A DNA stretch of 64,000 bases, from contig ADNK01002144.1 of assembly GCA_000320545.1 (NCBI GenBank), forward strand, positions 1-64,000, read 5' to 3'. The notes under the pieces are model-generated. The model saw nothing but the letters and a program-made list of their open reading frames with translations, had not been told where the DNA came from and ran no database searches. Origin of the DNA: Bigelowiella natans CCMP2755 (Eukaryota > Cercozoa > Chlorarachniophyceae). The translations under genes and the position numbers were made by a program. Shown in pieces: positions 1 through 16,759 of this stretch (the stretch's first letter is position 1; each line of letters starts with the position of its first letter).

Positions 1-49
<49 letters not shown>
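1..49. repeat. (GA)n microsatellite
   Basis: The window opens inside a GA dinucleotide tract, interrupted once near base 15. It is simple sequence with no coding content. Confidence 0.95.
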
Positions 50-52
<3 letters not shown>

Positions 53-162
53 TTTGTTGGAACTCAATCGTCAATCTATACCTACCTTTGTTATGTGTTG
101 GTCATCATTGGTATCAGCATTTAACGCGTACGAAAACCTAACATTTACGACACACACACACA

Positions 163-166
<4 letters not shown>

Positions 167-214
<48 letters not shown>
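167..214. repeat. (AT)n microsatellite
   Basis: An uninterrupted AT tract of about 48 bases preceded by a short CA tract. It lies beyond the recognisable 3' exons of the EF-hand gene on the minus strand. Confidence 0.95.
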
Positions 215-216
<2 letters not shown>

Positions 217-348
217 CACAATTGTCGTGAGAGAGTGTATGTGTGTGAAAGACAATATGTTTGCATGATTGCTATTTTCAAACCTCATGGAAGCTCCACT
301 GCACCGTAGCGAATACAAAGTACCTAGAGTTGGAACATGAGTTGTTTA

Positions 349-1008
349 TCAGCAACGACGAACAGCAATAGGCAGACTGGTAATCCCAGATGAGGCATGA
401 TGATCCGAAATCATTGAAAAAATGGTAATTTGTTTTATTTCAGCGACATTTGACAACAGTTCTGGATGATACACTGTTGTTACGGCTGTTGTGACATCAA
501 TTGTTACATGCTTCCCTTCTTTATCTTCATGATTCATTGTGTTTGTTCTCATCGTCTATTACTCTTCAGGTGATAATCTTCCGTCGCCATCACGGTCGCA
601 ATTAGCCCAAAGACGGCGCTCCTTTTCCTGACATTAAGATGATGAGTATGTGTATAGTGGCCAGCCAAAGATAGCATTTATCTAGTCTCAATGATGAGAA
701 TGGTGAGGATTGGACTGGTTGAATCCCATTAAATAGTTGGTGCGTGATGCATGCAACGACGACAGAAGAGTAGCACCTCTACATGCTTGATATCTTCAGA
801 AGTGATGCTATTGTTTGGTCCCTCTCCTCCTCCTTGAAATTCGTCATTGTTTGGATGCCAGTAATCCTCCCAACTAATTAGTCTTAAGAGGAAGGATGAT
901 AATAATAAAAGAGAGAAAAGAAGAACAACAACAAGGAGAAGGAGGAGGAGTTGGAAAGGAGAAAAGGATGATTACGATTAAGGGGTAAATACCTTCCTTA
1001 TGTGATTA

Positions 1009-1041
<33 letters not shown>

Positions 1042-1368
1042 GTATTTTAACATATCCACCATTACGTAGCTCTACGTCATCGTTTCGGGGTAGTAGATGA
1101 TGACTTCACTAGAGACGGTTGTTCATCATAAACTATATATAACAATACGCAAGTGCAAAGAGCTCTCCTCTCACTCTCACGCAAAGGCTGCTGCTGATCT
1201 CCCTACCCGTCACTGTCAGTGTCCATTTGGCGGAATTCGAAAGACTTGAAATATCTGATGGATCATTATTATCTGCATTTTAATTTCCTAGTTAAAATAA
1301 TACCCAATGATCACTCGTTTGTTCCCACGATCATACCAGCATTCAGGCAGCATATGATAATTGATTAC

Positions 1369-1400
<32 letters not shown>

Positions 1401-1668
1401 CCATATCGATGATTCACCATCGAAACAAATTACATGCATCGAGACGTTATCAGCACTATTATTTTTGTTTTCTACACCACCATCATCATCATCATCAGCA
1501 TCATCATCATCAAATTGTGTTACTACTCTGCACGTCGATCTGACAGCTCCGGCACCATCAGAACGAGCACCTCTGCTTTATTAAGCATTCCATCCTTGTC
1601 AGCATCGGCATAGTCGTATCGCTTGCGGAGATTCTCGATCACATGTGTCACCTAGATTACACATAGAT

Positions 1669-1706
<38 letters not shown>

Positions 1707-2574
1707 TCTTTGTTTATGTCCTATAATGACACCGACTTCAGAATCGAGCATGATCCCTTCGATCTCCTCCCAGGATAGCAATTCATTTTCAGCTTTGCCT
1801 AACTTCTCATAAACCTAAAAGCAGGAAGACGGAGTATTCATCATTATAATCATCACCACCACCACCATCATCATTATCATCACCATACGATAGTAACATA
1901 TATGACACACAGAAGTACTACTCTCTTCTTCTTCTTCTTCCTCCTCCTCCTTAGAGGATGAAAGAATGGAAGGAATACTGCACCTGCTCGACTTGTTTAG
2001 CCCAGTATTTATCTAAGACAACCTTGGATAGGAGGAGGAAGAGGAGAAGGAGTATTATAGTTGTGGTTTGAATTTATTCAAGATCATCGATGCAGTGGTG
2101 AATGTTGGATGTACCTCACGGCTTTTTTCGTCGACTTCTATAAAGTACTCAGCAAGCTCATGTGCGCTCATTTTGTTATCACGGTCCTGCAAGCAAATAT
2201 ACACACCGCACAGTATGAAATATACATGTTGTATGTATGCTATGTACTCACATTGATAAACGTAAAATACTACTACTTTATTGTTATGGATATGTGATTC
2301 ATGTGCTATGAAAATAATACCGCACACTACCTTGTCTACATATGCAATGAAGCGTTCTATTTGGGACGGAGAAGGACCAGCACTGTTCCTTCCTTCGGGG
2401 TAGTATTGTGAACCCAAGTTCAATGGGAATCTGAAAAACAAGTCACTTCATTTTTGTGTGTGTATGTTTGATGTATCATACGTTTACCAAGGAAACTACT
2501 ACTACTATGTGGTTTGCCGTTCTCTAATGTCTCAGTAATTGAGCTCGTATTAAGTGCATATGTGTGCATACATG

Positions 2575-2627
<53 letters not shown>

Positions 2628-2951
2628 CCTTCTGCCTTACGCTACTACAGTTTCATTCATGCAAACATCTATGAGCTACTACTACTATTGCTCGTCATCT
2701 CATTTCTTTATTTATCCTGTTTCCATACTATTACCTTCCACTGAATCCAAACAGTACTACTAGTAGTAGAATCATGAAGATTGATGCGAAACCAGCAATC
2801 GTTACTAGCGACGATGACGACGATGACGACGACGATGATGACGACGATGACGATGACATCGACGACGACGGTGCTGTGGACGATGGCATAGAGCAGGCGG
2901 ACAACGCTAACGAATAGGAGAATAAGGAAGAGGAAAATTCCGTCCCTTGCA
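349..2951 (-). CDS. EF-hand calcium-binding protein with an N-terminal membrane segment (partial model)
   Basis: Minus-strand, multi-exon gene. Exons with good GT-AG borders are 2735-2951, 2331-2430, 2115-2186, 1984-2022, about 1730-1814 and about 1525-1651, with a further EF-hand exon near 555-615. Exon 2735-2951 encodes a Ser run followed by a hydrophobic segment (TIAGFASIFMILLLVVLFGF), a signal anchor or signal peptide. Calcium loops are visible across the junction VDK/DRDNKMSAHELAEYF, in DADKDGMLNKAEV and in DRDGDGRLSPEE. Paired EF-hands behind a secretory signal resemble the CREC (calumenin/reticulocalbin) group, but I see no HDEL-type tail. An open stretch at 349-552 may be the 3' end. 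The first exon is unresolved; candidate upstream codons lie at 3083-3320. The family assignment is inference; the EF-hand loops are read directly. Confidence 0.55.
1011..1039. repeat. (AT)n microsatellite in intron
   Basis: An AT tract inside the presumed intron of the minus-strand EF-hand gene. Neighbouring tracts are (GAT)n at 1368-1400 and (TG)n at 1672-1703. Confidence 0.9.
2580..2625. repeat. (CA)n microsatellite in intron
   Basis: A CA tract of about 45 bases between two EF-hand gene exons. The GAC/GAT-rich tract at 2810-2860 lies inside the adjacent exon and encodes the serine run on the minus strand. Confidence 0.92.
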
Positions 2952-3611
2952 CTGCAAAATTAAAACATGCTACGATCAACGTCGATTAAATTGCATACTC
3001 CTCCTCACAAGGGTTAAATGGCATTATCACAAGAAAGAACTAGCTAGGAAGGTGGTTGCGGTGCTAATCTACGTCACTTGCATCAGGGTACTAGTATAAA
3101 CTTAATCAGTCCAACACCGAGTATGAAGATAATGAAGGGAGGCGTCAAGGGTGGATTCAAGAGTTGACGAAGGGAGGGGGGGGTTCCCCTCGGTGGGTGT
3201 TCGAGGACGGGAAGCTGGAGCGATTGCGTAATGCTGGCCTTTTTCGCACAAATTAAGCTCTTTTTGGGCAATTCTCCTCAGAAATCCCCCGTAGTACCGG
3301 ACTGAATGTACCGAATGCATAGTGCGGATGCAATTTGGACGCTATCGGGTGGGACACCGTGTCGCATTAAGGCAATTTCCCTTTTCACATGAGATTCAGG
3401 TTGATGTCGTCGGAGAGGATTTACGGACGATTTTGTCCAGAAATATGCTATATTTTATTAAAAATATAAAATCGGCCGGAGCTCTCCGAAGCAGTCTAAT
3501 CCATCAATCAGCAGCCGCCTACAACACGACCAGTACTACCCCTTCCACGTCGTCGCAGCTCCTACTGGCTGTGCACTTACGATAGGAGGAACCCATCATT
3601 AACGAAGCAAA
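2952..3611. promoter_or_regulatory. Divergent intergenic region, EF-hand (-) / aminopeptidase (+)
   Basis: Both flanking genes are transcribed away from this space. It contains moderately open codons on both strands (3083-3320 minus, 3322-3585 plus) that could be unassigned first exons. The CTAG/CATG palindromic words that fill the convergent spacers are not concentrated here. Confidence 0.4.
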
Positions 3612-4824
3612 ATGCGTTTTCTACGCCAATGGAAACACAAACGATTGATCGGGACAGCCGCACTTTGTTTGCTCTCTTTGCTTCTTCTTCCTTACTGTAT
3701 TCTTCATCGTCCGGATGATACTACTGTTTCGACTAAGAGGCTTGGAATTGGTGCCGAGAGGCGGGTCTTTGGCACAATTAGAACGCCCCAACTCGTTAGC
3801 ATGCCTGTCCTAAAAAGTTCAATCCAGGCTTTATCACCACTGAAATTTCGAAAGGGGAGGATACTTCAGTGTTATGGTATGCATGGACAAACAATTCTGC
3901 TGCAATGTTAATTACAAGGGCATTTTTTGCCAATGATTTTTTAAACAACATATAAGAATTTCCATTCTAGATAGCAGAAGTTGATCCAGCCTCCTCCGAT
4001 GTCCCTGTCGTCGACCCATTAAATCTCTACTACTGCTGCTGCTGCTGCTGCTACCACTACTAGTACTACTCCCAAATGGACTCAATCGTTATCGTGCTTG
4101 TTAGGAAAGGGTTTTGGATCAGGCGGATCATCTTCCTCCTCTTCATCTTCTTCGGTAACAAAAACAATAGATTTTGACTTGCCAAATTGATGGGTTGTTA
4201 CTGCTGCTATAGCCTATTAAATTGTTGCTGTTCCCGGTGTTCAAATTAATTGGTGCAGAAGGCAAAAAAGAATACCAAGAGCAAGAAGTCAATAGAGTAC
4301 CGTATTGTTTCCCTCTTTCTTCTATCTTCTCTCTCGGCCTCTTTCCTCCCCCTACACCCCCGTCCGTCCTATCCCTCTTCTCTTATCCAACCATCGAGTT
4401 CTGCGTGCAGTTGCGATCATCTTTCTTGTGTCGTTGAATATGTCTCAATAATCCACGTATAACTGACTGCGCCGGCTGCTGCTGGTGCTGCTGCTGGTGC
4501 TGGTGTGCTGACGAGTTATTTTCAATCAAAATTGTACACAGCCGATTTCTCAGTGGAAGAGACCTCCCCTCGAGCTTTAGGTTGTTTCATGACAATATCC
4601 CTCCCATCACTGCTGTTTGCTAGTAACTATGCTGCTTATACGGTGACGACGATGACGATGATGATGATTACGATGAGGATGTTGATGATAAATGCATTCA
4701 GATATTCTGGATCTGTCCGCCCTGGAAAGCAGTCCCCACGCCGATCTGTAAAAAACGGTAAGAGAAGCAAGTGATTACAACAGATAGTGCTCCTTCTTTT
4801 AGTGTACTAGTGTACCGCTCTTAG

Positions 4825-4857
<33 letters not shown>

Positions 4858-5095
4858 ACTGATATTTTTCTTATTGTAAGCAATATGATCAAATTATCTA
4901 TTAATACATCATCTTGCCCCTCCCCCTCCCCCCCCATCTTTACTCGTGCTGGTGTTGGTTGTGTGGTGAACCAGGTATAGAGTTACCAGAATACGCAAAG
5001 AGCGGCACTCCATCCACTAAAGGAATCATGCCCTGGGACAACATTGAGGTAGTAACAGTGCTAAGAGTAGTGGTACTACTACTAGTAGAAGGAGC

Positions 5096-5130
<35 letters not shown>

Positions 5131-5558
5131 TAGTGGGAGGGGAGAGGTAGTAGGTAGGTTGCATTGGTTGGTAATCATATTACAGCAAGAAGATCGTTAG
5201 AAAGTAGTAGTTGAGGATGTTACGCGAATGACTCCTGCATCTTATCATCAACCTGATTTTCTCTCTCTCTGGAATTTTTGCGCTTCATAACTACTTCTCA
5301 TCGAAAAGGTTAAATCAGAGGCGGATATCGAGAAGATGCGGGTATCAGGAAGAATAGCAAGGTAATAATAAGTATAAATGCTGCTCACTCACTAACAACG
5401 ACAACCTGAAACACCCAACATCATGCTACATTTTGAAGCTAATTTGTTACTGATTGTAATGATGCTCAGAGAGATTTTAGATGCTGCAGGCCGCCTAGTA
5501 AAGCCTGGAGTTCTGACCGGTAAAAGAGGATGGAAGGGGGGGGGAGGAAGGAAACAGC

Positions 5559-5592
<34 letters not shown>

Positions 5593-6497
5593 ATAGAAGA
5601 AGAAGAAGAAGAAGAAGGAAAACGGATATGAGAAAATGATATGTAAAATGGCACATTATAAACAGGCCCTTATCGCGTATATAGTCAAGACAATTATTTA
5701 TGCTTCACCACATCATCATCATCATCATCATTATGATGATGATGATGATTATAATCTTGAAGTCGACATGAGATGATGATTATTAGTACTTTAATCGAGT
5801 GATATTGAAGAATAATACTAAAGAGCCATCTCCTGCTGCTGCTACTACTACACCTTATTCTCCTTCTTATTCTTCTTCTACTACTCCTTATTCTCCTTAT
5901 TCTTCTTCCACTGCTACTACTCTACTACTACTACTACTACTATAACAGACGAGATTGACGAGCTTGTCCACAGAATGTGTAAGAAGACAAGATTTATCAC
6001 CATCATCATCATCGAGCTGCTACTAACAGCACACCTCCTTGAGAGTGATTATAGTTTAAAGCATAATGAAGATACGTCAATACTATCAGGATGATGATGA
6101 TGATGATGATGATAATGATGGTAATGCGGATGAATGATACAGTTGTGCATTTCCGATCGGATCGAGACCGCTTATCATGCATCTCCTCCTCCTCCTCCTC
6201 TTCTTTGTCCAACAATAAAAATGTTCATAATCCGCTGTCTACGTATTTGCAGGTATGGAGAAAAACTGCTACCCTTCCCCATTGAATTATAACAAATTTC
6301 CAAAGTGAGTGATTTCACCGTTGCCATACTTTACTGATGATGTCTTCGTCGATGTATTGGCCAAACTACGTTCAAATAAATATGAGCGAAGGACGAGAAC
6401 ATGATGATGAGATTATGAAGATAATGAGGGGGGGGAGCAGGAGGAGATTCTAGCAATATTAAATATAAAGGGAAAGAAATACTCACCAATTAAATGT

Positions 6498-6539
<42 letters not shown>

Positions 6540-6858
6540 ATATTAATATATATATATACAGGAGATAAAGTGTTATCTACTACTTATCATGCTTTTCATT
6601 GACGAAATGTAGATTCTTCCATTACATCAGATTGTTGGTTGTTGTAATAATATCAATCTGTCAGATCGGTTTGCACGAGCGTGAATGAGGTGATCTGCCA
6701 CGGAATACCTGATTCATCGGAGTTGAAAAGCGGAGATATCATCAACATTGACGTTACCATATTCCACGGTATATTATCTTATTATTATTGTTATTATTAT
6801 TATTATTATTCTCCAAGCTTAAGATGTATTCAATCATTTACATCCATAAAATATGTGA

Positions 6859-6898
<40 letters not shown>

Positions 6899-6915
6899 AT
6901 TGAATATCATCAGCA

Positions 6916-6949
<34 letters not shown>

Positions 6950-7566
6950 GCAGATGGCTTCCACGGCGATTGTAGCGAGATGTTTGTCGTAGGTGATGCT
7001 GCTTATATCAGATATGTCACAAACAATACTATTACTTCTTCGATGCGACAACTCATGATTGTTTACCTAGTCTTACTACCTATATCTACATCTCCTCTGT
7101 CTATTGTTGCATACGATTGCAATCATTATTGTGGTAGCAGTACGTTTCCTTATTCTTCTCCTTCTTCTTCTACTTCTTTAAGCATATTATATTTTTTATG
7201 AGTAGGAGAGGCAGACGATGCGTCCAAAAGGCTGATCCAGGTGGAAGATGATGATGATCATGATGATGATCATGATCATGATAGGAATCATAGCACCCCT
7301 CGTCCTTCATAGGTGACATATAATGCCTGGCAAGAAGCACTAAAGTACTGCAAACCTGGGGCAAAATACAACCAACTAGGGTAGGTAGTTCTGAGAGGAG
7401 GAGGAGGAGGAGGAGGAGGCTGTGCATAGCTCTCTACCTCTGCTACTGCTACTACTACTACTAATAATAATAATAATAATAATACACCGACTGAAGCTGA
7501 AGTTTACTACTGCTGCGACTGCTGCTATTATCAACAAAACATACGGGGCGCATTATCCATAAACAA

Positions 7567-7599
<33 letters not shown>

Positions 7600-7822
7600 A
7601 TATTACAGAGGCATCATTGAAAAATACGTGAGGAAGAGAGGCTATTCAACCTCTCGTGAGTTCGTCGCACATGGAATTGGCAAGGTGATAGTAGCACCCA
7701 CCCCACTATAGCATGTATATACAAGTACATTCTATCCATGAAGGGAAAATTTTTAACTTATGTTCTCTGTTAATTCTATTTCCTTAATTCCCACTAACAA
7801 CCCACCCGCACAAAGAAACACG

Positions 7823-7864
<42 letters not shown>

Positions 7865-8018
7865 GCACGTATATATAATTGATATTCTCATTTTACTCTT
7901 TGTATCTAGAGCTTCCACGTGAAACCTTTCATCCTGCATTATGAAAATAACGAGAACTTGGGGACTATGCAGGTAGCATATGAGAAAAAGTTTGGATTTA
8001 TTACTGCCCTCTATTCCA

Positions 8019-8059
<41 letters not shown>

Positions 8060-8498
8060 TTTGTCGTCATTTTTTAGCCTGGTCACGTGTTTACCGTTGA
8101 GCCGATGATCTGTGAAGGTAGCGGCCCCATCATCATCATGTGTTTAGCCCCTGATCGTACATATGCAAATATAATGCATGCACACTCGTTTCTGTAACTA
8201 TTGCTTCGATTGGGTCGTCTTCATTCCCAGGCACTGCAGAGCATATATTGTGGCCGGATCAATGGACTGCTACAACAAAGGACGGCAAGAGATCTGCTCA
8301 ATTCGAACATACAGTTCTCATTACGAAAGATGGTATTGATCAACAAATGATAACTGAGCGTATGCACGCATTGATATACGTCTAAAGTGAACATCTTCCT
8401 ACCACTATTAACGCATAGGTGCAGAATTTTTGACAGGAAAGATTCCCTCATCTCCCATCCAATTTTGGGAGGATCAGACGACTCAAATCAAAGTTTAA
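3612..8498 (+). CDS. Methionine aminopeptidase type I, probably organelle-targeted
   Basis: Removes N-terminal methionine from nascent proteins using a dinuclear metal centre. Well-supported exons: 4702-4757, 4975-5048, 5309-5361, 5470-5519, 5949-5978, 6253-6304, 6665-6768, 6954-6992, 7206-7240, 7313-7380, 7609-7684, 7910-7972, 8078-8116, 8231-8332 and 8419-8498 (TAA). Diagnostic segments: [95 protein letters not shown] and [11 protein letters not shown]. Metal ligands Asp (IDVT), Asp (HGDCS), His (AHGIG), Glu (VEP) and Glu (FEHT) are all present. The 3612 start gives a hydrophobic signal ([18 protein letters not shown]) and then a basic Ser/Thr-rich stretch. Exons linking 3612 to 4702 are not resolved, so the targeting peptide is less sure than the enzyme. 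Introns are full of microsatellites. Confidence 0.9.
4826..5131. repeat. Trinucleotide microsatellites (CAT)n and (TAG)n in aminopeptidase introns
   Basis: (CAT)n at about 4827-4858 and (TAG)n at about 5096-5131. A further (TAG)n lies at 5551-5582 and mixed GAT/CAT/ACT tracts at 5710-5945. All sit in introns. Confidence 0.9.
6503..6951. repeat. Microsatellite cluster in aminopeptidase introns: (AT)n, (ATT)n, (GT)n, (GTT)n
   Basis: (AT)n at 6503-6538, (ATT)n at 6780-6811, (GT)n at 6857-6896 and (GTT)n at 6917-6951. The last ends directly at the splice acceptor of the 6954 exon, so it occupies the polypyrimidine-tract position. Confidence 0.9.
7568..8054. repeat. Microsatellites (TGC)n, (CA)n, (CT)n in aminopeptidase introns
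   Basis: (TGC)n at 7568-7599, (CA)n at 7824-7862 and (CT)n at 8020-8054, each within a separate intron. The CT tract sits just upstream of the 8078 acceptor. Confidence 0.9.
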
Positions 8499-8569
8499 TG
8501 ACCTTTGCCGCAGCCAGATAATGCAAATAGCACCGCAGATAGGCGTTTATTAGTTATTGCGTTGTGTAA

Positions 8570-9330
8570 AGCACTGCTATACTTGTTATTACTTTGTAGT
8601 CGGTTCACACTGTAGCAGCACCATAGCATCGCATGTACACATTATGCAGATGGCGTGATAGTGACTTCATACCAAGGCAAACATTGTATGGTGTGCGACA
8701 TGTCATCACATACGAGTGTTTGCAGCTGACAGCAGTAGCAGCTATCATGACACCACATATGCACATATAGATGCAGCGTGCCGTGCATGACGAGCTCTAG
8801 CAGTATATAAGTAGGTCAACCATCATATTGAAGAACATGCAGCACAATGGCTAGATCTAGCTAGCAGAGATGTCACTAGTTGTCCACTGCACAAGGTGAC
8901 ACCATGCATGACGTACAGGCCACAGGCCACTCTAGCACTGCACACATATCCCAGTCTGCGCCTTGTGATGATGCACACAGTAGCATGTGATGATCGACGC
9001 AGTGCCCTCTTTCCACGCTAGCACGGCACGCTAGCACGTACGATACAGTACGTGCAAGAGTAATACGTGCCACACATTGCATGCATGATGGAGGCAATGT
9101 CATGCTAATAGCTGTTCCTAGATTAAGATAGGTACATTATATATAGAATATGCATTCTGTCCCTGTCTCGCATAACTAAATAATAGCAAGTAGCAGTAAT
9201 GAATTTTAAAAAGGCGGGCACACAGCTAGCAGAGCCGATGCATACATGTATGTAACTTTGCACTTGCTCGATTGAGCTACGACATTCTTCCACCATGCAC
9301 CGACTAATAACTAGGCGCATTTATCCTCTG
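8570..9330. other. Palindrome-word island 1 (convergent spacer)
   Basis: Non-coding space between the 3' ends of the aminopeptidase (+) and the UNC93-like permease (-). It is dense in CTAG, CATG, TGCA and ACATGT. A 12-base unit with CTAG at its centre occurs twice, 13 bases apart, at 9014-9025 and 9027-9038. I see no credible gene in it. A CG/GT dinucleotide tract follows at 9424-9451. Confidence 0.7.
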
Positions 9331-9654
9331 TCTCATGCCGTGACATTTATTAAATTCAATGATATATGGGGGTAGGCATGCATTGGTGCTTACATAGCCA
9401 TATAAATTATGTATAATGTGTCACGCGCGCGCGCGCGCGTGTGTGTGTGTGCAAGTATTCGTGTGTGTATAATTTAGGCGGCTTAAGTATTCTGTACAAA
9501 GCCAATAGAATCCTTCCGTTCATATTCCTCACTTTGGCGAGAGCCTCTATCCACCTAGGAATTTCATTGGTTCAAATCAAAGTTATGCTCTTCCTGCAGA
9601 TTGCAGCATGTATAAGCTACTCTTCTAACGTCTCATCGCACAATCTTCCTCTCC

Positions 9655-10341
9655 TCATTCTTTTTCGTAATATGCATTTATATCAATATTTATAGTATCA
9701 TGTGTGTGTGCGGTTACCTTTTCCCATTCACCTCTATCTTCCGAGCGATGAATGCGAAAAGCCATGAAGATTCCAACCATACCGTAGACGCAACATATGG
9801 CCACGATCAAGGCCATGCTAAGCTTGCTCAATAACGGAAATATGTAGAAGGCGACTGCAGATGCACCACCGGACGTGATAATCACGTTAGCAAATGCTGC
9901 TTCTTTCTGATTCGGGAAGAAATCTGCAACCTAACGATATTATTATCATATTATTAGAAATTCTCTCCGTTAATCTCAATTTAACCCACAAGAATTTTAT
10001 CATTTTGTGTCTGTATGCTATGTTTTTATATATATTATACATATGTATGTATGCATATATCGTATACCATAGCCTTGTTTGTGCCTTCAAATACTGCCCG
10101 GCCATTACCAGCTATGATATACAAGAAGACAAGGCCCCATTTGAGGCTCTCCAGCTTTTCATCCTTCACTATCACGACTATCATCGCGATGATGAGGTAT
10201 GAGAAACACCTAGGAAGAGAAGAGAAGAGAAGAGAAATTATTGAGTAATGATGATGAGGATAAGGAGGATGATGATGATGATAAGATGATGATATAGATG
10301 CTGCTTTCAAAAACATCTTGGAAACATTCACACACGCACAC

Positions 10342-10380
<39 letters not shown>

Positions 10381-10626
10381 AACGATTGTTCTTTCAACTG
10401 TGATTTATAGGTCACGTGATATTCTTGTATCACCCGCAAATCATCACGGGGTCTTTTCCAGTAATGTTTGTTAGCTTGGAATATGGAACGGCTAATAGAG
10501 TCGCTGTTGCAGGGACTACTGCTGCCATGTACCTATTTGTTGGATGATGATGAATTTATAATAATAATAATAATAATGATAATAATAATCATGTGAAAGT
10601 ATACGCACGTACAGCAAAACAACAAT

Positions 10627-10658
<32 letters not shown>

Positions 10659-12003
10659 GCTACTACGAAAATCCAACATTCCCTCTGAAGAAGACGATGT
10701 TATCTAAAGCAGCACAGCCCTCCTCCCATTTTAGCTTCTTACCCAATGTTTTTCTTGCCAAGTGCCGATTTGATGATAGTGCCGTTGATATAGAAGTTGA
10801 GGAAAGATGACGCCATTCCAAACATGATTTCGAAACCCGAGATCCATCTCATCCGTGAGTCCGTAGTTAGGAGTTTGGCAGCCTTTTTATTATTAAGTAG
10901 GCCAAAATTATATTTATTTTAAGCGTGTGTGTGTGTGTGTGTGTGAAAATAGAAACCATTCCGGCTGACGTTCTCATAATGATACTATACGCAAACACCA
11001 TGCTCCTGCTGTTTCTACTACTACTACTACTACTACAACACTACCATTACTAGCTACGATACGCTACTCTAGACTAATACCTGAGCAAGGCGTTCCCCAG
11101 CAGAAAGTTGTTTTTGCTGCTGCTGCTGATTTTGATTAAGCTGGGGGGGCTCTTTGGGGACGAAAACCATCAGAACTGCGCAAGCAATTGCTACTATCGT
11201 AAAAATTGTGTAAACGAAGGTATCCGATCCAAAATCGTACAGTAAACTAGACGCCAACTTGAGCACAACCTAATGGCAGCCAGCAGGGAATCAACGCAAG
11301 CAAACACACACTGTGAAAACAAATAAATGAGTTTTGCTACTCGAATACTAAGCATTTCCAGCACCGGATAATGCACTTTTCTACCTCGAAACCCACGTAA
11401 ATACTAGCGAATATGGAGGCCAGCCAGCTTGTGCTCTTTTCCTTGGAGAGACCGGAGATGACCGCATAATGATCCGCAACACGACCGAAGTAAACTCCTT
11501 GTGCAGTCCATAACCAACCTGCTGCTGTTCCTCCTATAGCTGATCCAATTATCGCTGCTGGCCACTTGACAGATTCGACTTTAGCAGCAATAAGGAATGA
11601 CGCCACATACGCGCAATACAAGCCCAGCCCCCATACTAATGACCACTTGGCACCGAGTGAATGCACGAGTGAAGTTGCGATCAGGAGCGCGGAGAGTGTG
11701 TACAATATGTAGAGTGTTCCAGACTGTATTCCACCCAGCTCATCGCCCAAATTTGCAGATGCAAGACCAAGGACTGCTGTCACACACCCGTGATTGATAG
11801 AGAAGCAAAGAGCCATGAAGATGAAAGACGCCTGATGAGCGGGATGAAGGGATTTAACATTGTTATAAATATAACAAGAGTAGTAGCTAAACAAACAAGG
11901 AGGCATGCCGTACCTGTAGTGAGTAAGTACTCTTCCATCTTTGATCACTGTTTACTTGGCCTTGTCCTTGTCCTTCTCCGTCGTCCATGAAAGGCTCATC
12001 CAT
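9655..12003 (-). CDS. UNC93-like major facilitator membrane protein
   Basis: Multi-pass membrane protein of the UNC93-like MFS group; the substrate cannot be read. Exons on the minus strand: 11914-12003 (ATG, acidic Gly/Gln-rich N-terminus), 11385-11831, 11081-11269, 10743-10882, 10434-10532, a start at 10209 running to about 10090, and 9655-9923. Hydrophobic helices include FIFMALCFSINHGCVTAVLG, YILYTLSALLIATSLVHSLG, VYTIFTIVAIACAVLMVFVP and YLIIAMIVVIV. The segment NGRAVFEGTNKA followed by DFFPNQKEAAFANVI is typical of the family's second half. The phase at the junction into 9923 does not fit a simple GT donor, so that border is uncertain. The last residues after a possible donor at 9713 are also uncertain. 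The gene is convergent with the aminopeptidase and divergent from the thiolase. Confidence 0.8.
10329..10376. repeat. (CA)n microsatellite in permease intron
   Basis: CA/CG dinucleotide tract. Neighbouring trinucleotide tracts are (ATA)n at about 10557-10590 and (CTA)n at 10627-10655. Confidence 0.9.
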
Positions 12004-12342
12004 GTCTGTCTGTTGTGCTACTAGAGTCGTAACCAGTCGGAGATGCACGGGAGGAGGAAGAGGATAGCTCTTCTACGACAACCACAATTACCTTGTCGCG
12101 ATTACATAATCGCATGCATTACACAATTTCAAAAATATCTCCAAATCTCTCCGTAGACCACGAATTGGGGTACTATGCACTTTAGCTTCTCACGAAAATG
12201 GGTTTTTCTTCATTGTCGTATTGATAAAACGGCATGTGTTTTACATGTCGTCGTTGTCGCAATCGTCGGGTATCGGAAGGAGGAGAGAACACATAGAATT
12301 AGACGACCAGGACCGCCCCCCACCCATCGTCATCAAGCTCCA
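12004..12342. promoter_or_regulatory. Divergent intergenic region, permease (-) / thiolase (+)
   Basis: Only about 340 bases separate the two start codons, so the promoters must be adjacent or shared. It contains GTAACCAGT near 12020, a word also present as its reverse complement in the divergent region at 55805-56167. Confidence 0.5.
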
Positions 12343-16752
<4,410 letters not shown>

Positions 16753-16759
16753 GATCCCT

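Noticed and set aside
1219-1584. 121-codon plus-strand open frame with a poly-Asp run
   Set aside because: It runs antisense through an EF-hand exon and a GAT microsatellite; the acidic run is repeat-derived and there is no splice or family support.
8020-8054. Pyrimidine tracts before acceptors as regulatory sites
   Set aside because: They are ordinary microsatellites serving as polypyrimidine tracts; nothing indicates a specific function.
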